From IMG/VR virus record IMGVR_UViG_3300047457_001195, positions 1-59,226 of that record: a DNA stretch of 59,226 bases; one strand, 5' to 3'. Origin of the DNA: a virus. Every line of letters begins with the position of its first letter. The first letter of the stretch is position 1. Both the position numbers and the translations under genes were made by a program. This document shows, piece after piece, positions 38,058 through 44,234 of the stretch. The notes below the pieces were generated by a model. That model ran no database searches and was not told the origin of the DNA. It was given only the letters and a program-made list of their open reading frames with translations.

Positions 38058-38677
38058 AGAATAAACAATTCCGACTCTTCTGACCCGAGTCTTCCTCTAA
38101 CAAAATAATTAAAGGCCACACAATATCTTTCAATAGAACTTTCGTTATAGTTAACTGCATGTGAAATATGCGATGGAAAGATAACAATTTGATTATTCTT
38201 TGGCTTTACGTATTCTCTAGTGTTAGTATACATTGTGGTCTTATCTGACGGGATCTGTAATTGTGGATAATGTGTGGTGCTATTTCTATTTACAAAAATT
38301 AAATCACCAGACTCATCATCTACATTAAGATAAACAATACCACTTATTATAGAATTAACATGATAATGGCTATTTGCATGATCTTTGTGTCTGTGTTTCA
38401 TTGCCCAGGACGATGTCATGTAAAACTCTACATCGTCTTTAGGGTTAAAAACTTCTTTCACAAACTTATTCACATGCGCATCAATTATATCTCTCAACCC
38501 TGTTAAATTTTCATCGTTTAGTAATTGCCTATTTTTTGAAATATAACCGTTTTCGCTATTCGCCAAATGGTAATCTGTAGAAAAAACGTAGTGTTTCTCT
38601 TCGTTAGAAATTTCTAAATCAAATGCTGTATACAACGGGACAGGAAACATGGGAATCATTAAAAAATTATTATCCAT
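38054..38677 (-). CDS. 2-oxoglutarate/Fe(II) oxygenase inside the isc operon
   Basis: 207 residues. The pattern follows the phage-frequent 2OG-Fe(II) oxygenase family of the TIGR02466/PF13759 kind: early FPVPLY, then HYHVNSIISGIVYLN (candidate iron ligands His104/His106), SGDLIFVNR, FPSHISHAVNYN (distal His170 or His173) and Arg184 in ERYCVAFNY (2-oxoglutarate binding). The substrate is unknown. It overlaps iscU by 8 bases and iscA by 4, so all three are translated together. Members are common in T4-like phages of aquatic bacteria, but placement between iscU and iscA is unusual and points to a role tied to iron status (inference). Confidence 0.8.
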   Translation of the reverse strand: MDNNFLMIPMFPVPLYTAFDLEISNEEKHYVFSTDYHLANSENGYISKNRQLLNDENLTGLRDIIDAHVNKFVKEVFNPKDDVEFYMTSSWAMKHRHKDHANSHYHVNSIISGIVYLNVDDESGDLIFVNRNSTTHYPQLQIPSDKTTMYTNTREYVKPKNNQIVIFPSHISHAVNYNESSIERYCVAFNYFVRGRLGSEESELFIL

Positions 38678-39050
38678 TCTGCCTTTTCTTATAATCTGCT
38701 ATTGCTGCTTTGATGGCATCTTCGGCCAAAATTGAGCAGTGGATTTTAACTGGCGGTAGCGCCAACTCTTCTGCAATCGCTGTATTCTTAATTCCACCTG
38801 CCTCATCTAACGTTTTGCCTTTGACCCATTCCGTAACAAGGCTACTGCTCGCAATCGCTGAACCACAGCCATACGTTTTAAACTTAGCATCAGTAATAAC
38901 GCCATCTTCTACCTTTATCTGTAGTTTCATAACATCACCGCAAGCAGGAGCCCCAACCATACCAGTGCCAACGGCAGCATCAGATTTATCAAAACTCCCA
39001 ACATTTCTGGGATTTTCATAGTGATCTAAAACTTTATTTGAATATGCCAT
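38670..39050 (-). CDS. iscU: Fe-S cluster scaffold IscU
   Basis: 126 residues, nearly the E. coli length (128). Ligands and functional motifs are intact: Cys37 and Asp39 in APACGDV, Cys62 in YGCGSAIASSS, His104-Cys105 in KIHCSILAEDA, and LPPVK at 98-102, the HscA chaperone recognition motif. It should assemble 2Fe-2S clusters using a cysteine desulphurase; no iscS is seen in the window, so the host enzyme is presumably used. It starts two bases after the His-rich gene stop. Phage-encoded scaffolds are uncommon; intact ligands argue for function. Confidence 0.94.
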   Translation of the reverse strand: MAYSNKVLDHYENPRNVGSFDKSDAAVGTGMVGAPACGDVMKLQIKVEDGVITDAKFKTYGCGSAIASSSLVTEWVKGKTLDEAGGIKNTAIAEELALPPVKIHCSILAEDAIKAAIADYKKRQNG

Positions 39051-39051
39051 A

Positions 39052-39363
39052 TTATTGCCGTATTAAAACTTCTTGTTGAACACCATTTAAAATCATAATC
39101 TGTTTGGTATAGACAACTCCATCTATAATAACTTGATTTGGTTGTAAAGGTTGTTGAATTATCACAGGTTGCTGAACTACTACAGGATCAGGACGAGTAG
39201 CAGCATAAACAACTGCGCCACCAATTAACGCAGGCACAATCCAATGGTGAGCTGGAGGGCTATGCCAATGACGGTGAGCATGGTGTCTATGACCGTGATG
39301 ATGTGGGCTAGCTAATGCTAGACTACTTGCAGTTAGAGTCAGTGCAGCAATAAGAGTTTTCAT
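39052..39363 (-). CDS. Secreted histidine-rich protein
   Basis: 103 residues from the ATG at 39363, chosen because it starts a signal peptide (MKTLIAALTLTASSLALA) and has AAAGGAAAC upstream; an in-frame ATG at 39399, overlapping the upstream stop as ATGA, is possible but would spoil the signal. After cleavage there is a His cluster (11 His in about 20 residues, SPHHHGHRHHAHRHW), a hydrophobic stretch (IVPALIGGAVVYAA) and a Gln/Val/Pro-rich tail ending VYTKQIMILNGVQQEVLIRQ. The His run could bind metal ions (iron, nickel, zinc). First-in-line with iscU in one operon, so a metal role is plausible but unproven. Confidence 0.78.
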   Translation of the reverse strand: MKTLIAALTLTASSLALASPHHHGHRHHAHRHWHSPPAHHWIVPALIGGAVVYAATRPDPVVVQQPVIIQQPLQPNQVIIDGVVYTKQIMILNGVQQEVLIRQ

Positions 39364-39395
39364 AATAGTTTCCTTTACTATATATAACGCCTTAG

Positions 39396-39530
39396 TCATA
39401 CAACGGGTTTACTATCTTGGCGATCTAACCAATCTTTTATTTTAGTCTTAACAAGTTTGGCCCAAAATGGCTCTGGAAAATGCCAGCCTACAAATGCACC
39501 TACAAGAATCCAAAATGCTATATCAAGCAT
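39396..39530 (-). CDS. 44-residue membrane protein at the head of the isc operon
   Basis: A short gene, easily missed. ATG at 39528-39530, stop TGA at 39396-39398, with AAAGGAGGC just upstream, the strongest SD sequence of the operon. It encodes MLDIAFWILVGAFVGWHFPE followed by a basic tail (KLVKTKIKDWLDRQDS): one membrane helix with a cytoplasmic charged end. Its stop overlaps a possible upstream ATG of the His-rich gene. Function unknown; it could anchor or regulate the following products. Confidence 0.75.
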   Translation of the reverse strand: MLDIAFWILVGAFVGWHFPEPFWAKLVKTKIKDWLDRQDSKPVV

Positions 39531-39554
39531 ACAGCCTCCTTTGTTTATGACAAA

Positions 39555-39573
39555 TATTTATAGGCTATAAATA
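39555..39573. promoter_or_regulatory. Back-to-back TATAAATA late promoters (perfect inverted repeat)
   Basis: TATTTATA-GGC-TATAAATA reads as TATAAATA on both strands (minus 39555-39562, plus 39566-39573). The minus copy lies 25 bases before the 44-residue gene with an SD between; the plus copy ends six bases before the ATG of erpA, so its expected start point is the A of that ATG. It is the entire regulatory core of the 48-base divergent gap. Confidence 0.7.
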
Positions 39574-39578
39574 ATTAT

Positions 39579-39902
39579 ATGATCATTATTAGTGATTCAG
39601 CAAAAAAACGGATATTAGAGCTGTTAGCTGAGGAAAATAATCCAAGTCTTAAATTGCGCACCTTTGTCCAAGGTGGTGGTTGTTCTGGATTCCAATACGG
39701 ATTTACATTTGATGAAGATCAAGCAGAAGATGATTGGACCTTTCCAATCGATCATACTTTTCTTCTTGTTGACGCAATGAGTATGCAGTATATGGAAGGC
39801 GCAGAAATTGACTACAAAGAAGATATTAATGGAAGCCAATTTGTTATTAAAAATCCTAACGCTAAGACTACTTGTGGATGTGGATCTAGTTTTTCAGTAT
39901 GA
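39579..39902 (+). CDS. erpA: Fe-S carrier protein ErpA
   Basis: 107 residues. The A-type carrier cysteines are Cys35 ([16 protein letters not shown]), Cys99 and Cys101 ([12 protein letters not shown]). [13 protein letters not shown], then [16 protein letters not shown] and [15 protein letters not shown], is the ErpA signature and separates it from the IscA encoded divergently. ErpA delivers 4Fe-4S clusters to late acceptors. No SD sequence is visible; translation may be leaderless from the TATAAATA promoter just upstream. It overlaps the 112-residue gene by four bases (ATGA). Confidence 0.93.
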   Translation: MIIISDSAKKRILELLAEENNPSLKLRTFVQGGGCSGFQYGFTFDEDQAEDDWTFPIDHTFLLVDAMSMQYMEGAEIDYKEDINGSQFVIKNPNAKTTCGCGSSFSV

Positions 39903-40237
39903 AGCCTTGGACGAGAAACGATACTAAAGATTGGATAGCTTCTGCTCAAAGCAGAATTGAAGATTTCAACTATTATCTAGGAAGAACTGTAGATTTTTGC
40001 GAGCAGCAAGGAATTTGGGAAAATCAAAAGGTTGTCATGTGCTGTCTCATAACCTGTATTTGGGTCAGCAGTATGCGGGAAGAAAATATTTCATTTCAAG
40101 AAATAATAGAAATTATGGGCATTGAGAACGAATATGATGAAGAAATAGAAGATAGGATATATTCTGTGTGTTCAGAATTTCAGTCCCTTGATCATGAAGA
40201 AATCCTGTCTTTACTAATAAAAGGTAGTAAGTGGTGA
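39899..40237 (+). CDS. Acidic helical protein coupled to erpA
   Basis: 112 residues, not recognised. Mostly helical and acidic ([18 protein letters not shown]), with five cysteines: Cys54, Cys64-Cys65, Cys69 and Cys101, of which C-C-x3-C (MCCLITCIW) lies in a hydrophobic helix. The ATGA overlap with erpA implies translational coupling. The clustered cysteines and the link to an Fe-S carrier make a cluster- or metal-related role conceivable, but there is no family evidence. Its stop abuts the convergent gene at 40238. Confidence 0.7.
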   Translation: MKPWTRNDTKDWIASAQSRIEDFNYYLGRTVDFCEQQGIWENQKVVMCCLITCIWVSSMREENISFQEIIEIMGIENEYDEEIEDRIYSVCSEFQSLDHEEILSLLIKGSKW

Positions 40238-40483
40238 CTACTTTCCGTCGTAATCTTTTACAGGACCACCGTGTAGTTCACTTTTCATTTTTTTACCTTT
40301 AATACGAACCCCACTGCCCTTTTTACCTTGTTTGCCCGTACCTGCGGTATGATCGCTATCGTGTTTTAAAAGACCACGACTTACGCATTGGCTGTATCTA
40401 ACATTGCTCAATCTTGCCTTGCCTACAGAGCATTGGCTAGCTGTAGGTGCGGCGATTTTTTCTAATAGTTCCTGGATGCGCAT
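40238..40483 (-). CDS. Basic 81-residue protein, MRIQELLE N-terminus
   Basis: 81 residues from the ATG at 40481-40483; the longer in-frame start at 40546 would overlap the membrane gene upstream and is rejected. It opens MRIQELLEKI, comparable to the capsid-targeting peptide of T4 internal proteins (ending L-x-E, cut by the prohead protease), and is otherwise basic (KQGKKGSGVRIKGKKMKSEL) with two cysteines. AATAAATA ends six bases before the ATG and no SD sequence is seen. Possibly an internal or DNA-associated protein; inference. Confidence 0.6.
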   Translation of the reverse strand: MRIQELLEKIAAPTASQCSVGKARLSNVRYSQCVSRGLLKHDSDHTAGTGKQGKKGSGVRIKGKKMKSELHGGPVKDYDGK

Positions 40484-40488
40484 AAAAT

Positions 40489-40496
40489 TATTTATT
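40489..40496 (-). promoter_or_regulatory. AATAAATA six bases before a start codon
   Basis: The minus strand reads AATAAATA with its last A six bases from the ATG of the 81-residue gene, the same spacing as at erpA. Late-type transcription would begin at the start codon itself. Confidence 0.4.
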
Positions 40497-40824
40497 TGAA
40501 TAGTATCAAACTCATAATTACAGTTTGGGCACAGAAGCCCAGGCATATGGTTGCAATGTATAAAAAATTACGCTCAATAAGGCTTTTGAAGAATAATGTA
40601 ATTAAACCACTCCATACAAAAATCATAAGGTCAACGGATGGAAGTTTATCGTTTTGTGCCATAAGAACCGATAATAATGTAGGAATACTGGCTAAGTGTA
40701 ATAATATTATCGTGAGCCAGCCAAGAGTATGAGCACTAATATGTCCCAAGTGTTCCTTTATCCAAGTCCAAATAATTAAAGGTAACCCTTGGATAAATGT
40801 AGCTAATTTTTCAACATAATTCAT
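40492..40824 (-). CDS. Three-helix membrane protein, candidate holin
   Basis: 110 residues. Three hydrophobic segments are seen at about residues 33-55 (TLGWLTIILLHLASIPTLLS), 65-80 (VDLMIFVWSGLITLFF) and 88-108 (LYIATICLGFCAQTVIMSLI). Preceded by an amphipathic N-terminus (MNYVEKLATFIQGLPLIIWTW). It starts 8 bases after the SleB-type hydrolase stop in the same transcript. Small three-helix proteins next to a phage hydrolase are often holins, but holins share no diagnostic motif, so this rests on topology and position. Confidence 0.7.
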   Translation of the reverse strand: MNYVEKLATFIQGLPLIIWTWIKEHLGHISAHTLGWLTIILLHLASIPTLLSVLMAQNDKLPSVDLMIFVWSGLITLFFKSLIERNFLYIATICLGFCAQTVIMSLILFK

Positions 40825-40832
40825 TTAAGATC

Positions 40833-41390
40833 TCACTTATAAAAAATATGGCGGCCAATCTTAGCCACACGTTCCTTCTTCCATCCTGGATTTATATAAT
40901 CAGCATGAAAATATAATGCATCAGTTAGGCTAGGTAACCTAAATCCCTCAAGCAGAACCTTTTTAGCGACCTCCATGCTTTCGTCGTAGATTGCTGGATG
41001 CTTTGGGTTAAAGTTTACGGTTCTATCACAGACCCAGCTAAACTGGCATAATACTTTATCATAAAATATATTCTTTTGAAACACTACTTTACAGATATCA
41101 CCAGGAAAACGACCGTCGCTGTTGGCCCTGTTGAGAGTAACCTGCGCAACTGCAACTTTTCCTTCAAAAGGTTCTGCTCCTGCTTCGTGATAGATATTAC
41201 GAGCAAGGCAGGATAACTGTTTTTCTCTAACTTGTGCAGTAATCTTGTTTTCTTCTAAAACTTCTACTGACGATAATCTATGTCCTACGGCCCAAGATGC
41301 CAATTGAAAAATCAAAAAGGCGCCTAGCAGCATAAAAAATCCGCTCACAGCCGTAATAAACTTTTTTTGGCTTAAAATGTTTTCATCCAT
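40833..41390 (-). CDS. Cell-wall hydrolase, SleB type, with N-terminal signal anchor
   Basis: 185 residues. Residues 11-36 form a membrane helix (AVSGFFMLLGAFLIFQLASW). The catalytic domain is Hydrolase_2/SleB type: CLARNIYHEAGAEPFEGKVA with the likely catalytic Glu69, then VAQVTLNRAN, CQFSW, ALYFHADYINPGW and the ending RVAKIGRHIFYK. It should cleave peptidoglycan glycan strands. A signal-anchor would hold it in the inner membrane facing the periplasm, as in SAR endolysins. The SD is a full AGGAGG with 8-base spacing, among the strongest in the window, and a sigma-70-like promoter lies upstream. Probable phage lysin. Confidence 0.88.
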   Translation of the reverse strand: MDENILSQKKFITAVSGFFMLLGAFLIFQLASWAVGHRLSSVEVLEENKITAQVREKQLSCLARNIYHEAGAEPFEGKVAVAQVTLNRANSDGRFPGDICKVVFQKNIFYDKVLCQFSWVCDRTVNFNPKHPAIYDESMEVAKKVLLEGFRLPSLTDALYFHADYINPGWKKERVAKIGRHIFYK

Positions 41391-41441
41391 AAAAAGTCCT
41401 CCTTTTCTTCATAGGGTAAGATAATTTATGTAAAAGAAGCA

Positions 41442-41470
41442 AGTATAAGTTCTAAATACTAAAAAAACAA
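41442..41470 (-). promoter_or_regulatory. Sigma-70-like promoter for the lysis genes
   Basis: Minus strand: TTGTTT (41465-41470), 17 bases, TATACT (41442-41447). The -10 is one base off consensus, the -35 half-matched. It lies in the 91-base gap before the SleB gene, which otherwise holds only an AGGAGG SD sequence. Confidence 0.5.
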
Positions 41471-41481
41471 CTCATTTTGAA

Positions 41482-42036
41482 TCATTTTTTTCCTATTAGC
41501 ATGAATCTTTTGAATTGCCAATTAGGATATACAAACTCTTTTTCGCCTTGAAATACAATTTCCTCTAGGGGAAAGGTCTCTTTAAAATGCTCTAAAGACT
41601 TAAATTTAAACACATGATCATCATGTATCATGTCTGCACCTTGCAATGCTACCCAGGTTCCTTTGGTAATATTATTAAACCATTTTAAACTAGAGAAATG
41701 CTCAGTGCTAGTATTTACAACAAGATCAACCTGCCCATCTAAAAACTCTAAGCTATCACAATCTTCTGTATAGGCTTTAAATTGCCAATCCTGCCAAACC
41801 CAATTTTCATTAATCATATCTGCGATATGTTCGCAGCTAGGATCAACATCAAAACTTTGAATCTGTCCTACTTGAATTTTTCCTCGTGATAGTAGTAAAA
41901 AAGCAAATAGTCCATACCAGCCTCCGTAGACCCATATAGTATCAATACCAGCGAAAGCTTCTTCTAATTGTTCACAAAGCCAAAGTTTACTACCTATTTG
42001 GCCACTACTAAAGGCATCCTTTAACGGATCGTTCAA
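41482..42036 (-). CDS. Class I SAM methyltransferase-like protein
   Basis: 184 residues. A Rossmann pattern is visible: DTIWVYGGWYGLFAFLLLS in the motif I position (Gly-Gly-x-x-Gly, somewhat degenerate), IQSFDVDPSC with the acidic residue expected to bind the SAM ribose, and DLVVNTSTEHFSS as motif IV. No target-recognition domain. It ends the long minus-strand run that starts beyond 55 kb. The substrate is unknown; given the neighbours a small-molecule or sugar methylation is as likely as nucleic acid. Its start follows the next gene's stop by one base. Confidence 0.68.
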   Translation of the reverse strand: MNDPLKDAFSSGQIGSKLWLCEQLEEAFAGIDTIWVYGGWYGLFAFLLLSRGKIQVGQIQSFDVDPSCEHIADMINENWVWQDWQFKAYTEDCDSLEFLDGQVDLVVNTSTEHFSSLKWFNNITKGTWVALQGADMIHDDHVFKFKSLEHFKETFPLEEIVFQGEKEFVYPNWQFKRFMLIGKK

Positions 42037-42037
42037 T

Positions 42038-42703
42038 TCAAGCAGCCTTATAATGATATATTTGATGGCCCATATCTCTTTCTCCCCAAAGACATGGATA
42101 AGTTGCTATTACTTCAAGAGAGTTAAGTTCCCCCATCTTTCTAAAATCACGGTCCTTAGAAATGTCATGCTCAATTATAAACAAATCAGCATCGTCAGTT
42201 AACATAGGGCGAATATTATTAAAAAAATTCCAATGTGATTTCATTTGGTCGTCTACTAAAATTCTACATGTATTGGTAATTTCTTCTTGAGGTCTACCCG
42301 TCATAGATTCTAAGGTTTCTTGTAGATTAAAACTATGCGGAGGGTTCCCTATTACAAGATCCCATTTATAAGGAATATTAATATCTAGAATAGAATCTGT
42401 TACAAAACTATCTACCTTATCTATTAGACGATTAGAATTTACTGTTTCCTTAACACGTTCTATAGCGGTAGCATATGCATCCATAAAGGTAAAATGATTA
42501 CAAATTTCGAAACCTAGTAATTCAAATCCCATTCTGCCTGCACCTGAACACCATTCTAAACCATGTTCATAATTAGCCTTTCCACTTTCTAAAATTGCAG
42601 TATGGAGTGAAGGAAAAAATAAAGCACCTCCACCATCTAGATGAGGCTGAGTCTTTAGTTTCAAACCAGAAAGTAATAGCTCATTTATAATAGGTTCATC
42701 CAT
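42038..42703 (-). CDS. Methyltransferase with NPP motif
   Basis: 221 residues. Motif I is GLEWCSGAGRMGFELLG and motif IV is DLVIGNPPHSF, the N-P-P-(Y/F/H) type that binds a planar amide or amino group in N-methyltransferases (HemK/PrmC-like or N6-adenine types). About residues 150-215 contain a C-terminal strand set (DADLFIIEHDIS). Which of these substrates is used cannot be told. It overlaps the radical-SAM gene upstream by 8 bases, implying coupled translation. Confidence 0.75.
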   Translation of the reverse strand: MDEPIINELLLSGLKLKTQPHLDGGGALFFPSLHTAILESGKANYEHGLEWCSGAGRMGFELLGFEICNHFTFMDAYATAIERVKETVNSNRLIDKVDSFVTDSILDINIPYKWDLVIGNPPHSFNLQETLESMTGRPQEEITNTCRILVDDQMKSHWNFFNNIRPMLTDDADLFIIEHDISKDRDFRKMGELNSLEVIATYPCLWGERDMGHQIYHYKAA

Positions 42704-44234
42704 TTTTTAATCCTTTAGGTAAGTTTTCTGTATAAAAATCAGCTAATTCTGGAAAGACATCAGCGAAATTAAGATTTCTTCTTTTATCATATTGAAAAAA
42801 GTATCTGCTAAAATTCTCTCTATCAATTTTTAGCGCCTTCTTATCAATATTAGATCTATCTAAAAAGATAGATAAATTTCTTTCCATCTTAGCAATTTCG
42901 AAATCATAAAATCCGCAGAAGTTTTCAGTATTAGCGTGAGATTTCATAAAATTTATAGCATCAACAAAGTATTTTTCAAATTCTATTGGTAAAACTTGAA
43001 TGGCCATCCATCCTGGATTTCTTAAAAGTGGGATATCAAACCAAATACGTTGTCTAGGCGCAATTTCATAGTCCTCATGCTCGTGCCATTGATCTAAAAT
43101 TGGTATGAAACGTTTCCCTTGATTATCTCTAGAATACTTATTCCTCAATCCTAGGATATAAGCAAGGTAATCTTTTATTCTAGGAACACTTAGAGCATTA
43201 AATGTATTAATAAACGTTACGGTAGTATTAATAGTTTCGTTTAGCACGTAATGAATATTGTAATTCATTAATTTAAAATCTAAGCCTGTTCTAATATATT
43301 CAGCATGATCACCTACACTATCGACGCTGATAAACAATGCAAAATTTTTAAGCGCCATATTTACATACCAATTATTTCCAGCAGAGGGGTTAAACCTTTC
43401 TTTATTTTCCCAAATTTGTATTTCCTCAAGCCTTTTTAGCTTTTCTACAAATTTACGCATAAGCTCAGGCTTAGGCGGACATAGATTTGATGTAATGCTT
43501 ACTTCTAACCAACTATTAGGGTTTTCATAAATGTAGTCAAGAACCCTAAAGGTATTAACATCAATTAAAGGCTCACCTCCTGTAATTCTAAATACTTCTA
43601 ACTTTTTATATAAGCTAGGCCACCATTCCCAAAAAGCACGAAGATAAGGATTTTCGTCCTGTTTTACCTTAATAGGCATTAGCTTTTGCTTTTCTAGATA
43701 GATAATATCATTATGAAATGATTCATTTCCTTCTTTATCAATGATCTGAAATGGTCCATGCTCCTTTATTTCTTCTTCCCAAGTTGTGCTAAGATGAGGG
43801 CTGCAATACATACACTTAAAGTTGCAGGCTTGATTAAAATTAACTTCTACATATCTAGGATCAATATTGCCTGTATCTAGAGCATCAATAATATCAGCTC
43901 GTGCATTTTGAGCCCAATATTCTCCAGAACGATAAATCCTATCACTTCTTGATCCAGAATCTTCTATCTTCCAACAATAGCTACAACCTTCGGGTCTTTC
44001 GCCTTTAAGCATAAGGCTACGTTCATGCTTTTTTTGTTTAGTGTTATGCAGTGCGCTAGGATTAGATTTAAGTTCTTTTATATCAATCTTATGTAAAGGC
44101 GGATGATAACAACTATGAGTCATTCCATTAGTTAAGTGCATACTAACTTGTGCCCACTTTGCATAACACATGGTTTTAGAAATAAAAGACAATTGCTTTT
44201 CAGCTCGGTCAGCTGATTGATTATATTCACTCAT
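42696..44234 (-). CDS. Radical-SAM protein with N-terminal twitch domain (A)
   Basis: 512 residues. The radical-SAM cluster motif is Cys137-x3-Cys141-x2-Cys144 (QACNFKCMYCS), followed by RITGGEPL. Before it, residues 20-90 carry Cys23, Cys42, Cys84 and Cys87 (THSCYHPP and GCSYCW), the layout of a twitch/SPASM auxiliary-cluster domain placed N-terminal instead of C-terminal. This fits the NCBI 'twitch domain-containing radical SAM' family, which has many phage members with no known product. It is paralogous to the protein at 52505 (all four N-terminal cysteines are at the same residue numbers). It overlaps the next gene by four bases. Confidence 0.88.
   Translation of the reverse strand: MSEYNQSADRAEKQLSFISKTMCYAKWAQVSMHLTNGMTHSCYHPPLHKIDIKELKSNPSALHNTKQKKHERSLMLKGERPEGCSYCWKIEDSGSRSDRIYRSGEYWAQNARADIIDALDTGNIDPRYVEVNFNQACNFKCMYCSPHLSTTWEEEIKEHGPFQIIDKEGNESFHNDIIYLEKQKLMPIKVKQDENPYLRAFWEWWPSLYKKLEVFRITGGEPLIDVNTFRVLDYIYENPNSWLEVSITSNLCPPKPELMRKFVEKLKRLEEIQIWENKERFNPSAGNNWYVNMALKNFALFISVDSVGDHAEYIRTGLDFKLMNYNIHYVLNETINTTVTFINTFNALSVPRIKDYLAYILGLRNKYSRDNQGKRFIPILDQWHEHEDYEIAPRQRIWFDIPLLRNPGWMAIQVLPIEFEKYFVDAINFMKSHANTENFCGFYDFEIAKMERNLSIFLDRSNIDKKALKIDRENFSRYFFQYDKRRNLNFADVFPELADFYTENLPKGLKNG

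Noticed and set aside
40222-40248. Imperfect hairpin between the convergent genes at 40237/40238 as a terminator
   Set aside because: The stem (AAAG-TAGT type) has a bulge and is not followed by a T-run on either strand.
35000-41500. The infA/isc region as host chromosome joined to a prophage
   Set aside because: Gene order does not match a bacterial isc or infA locus, phage-type oxygenase, ligase and small genes are interleaved, and the same motif TATAAATA is used on both sides. Contamination cannot be fully excluded without read coverage.
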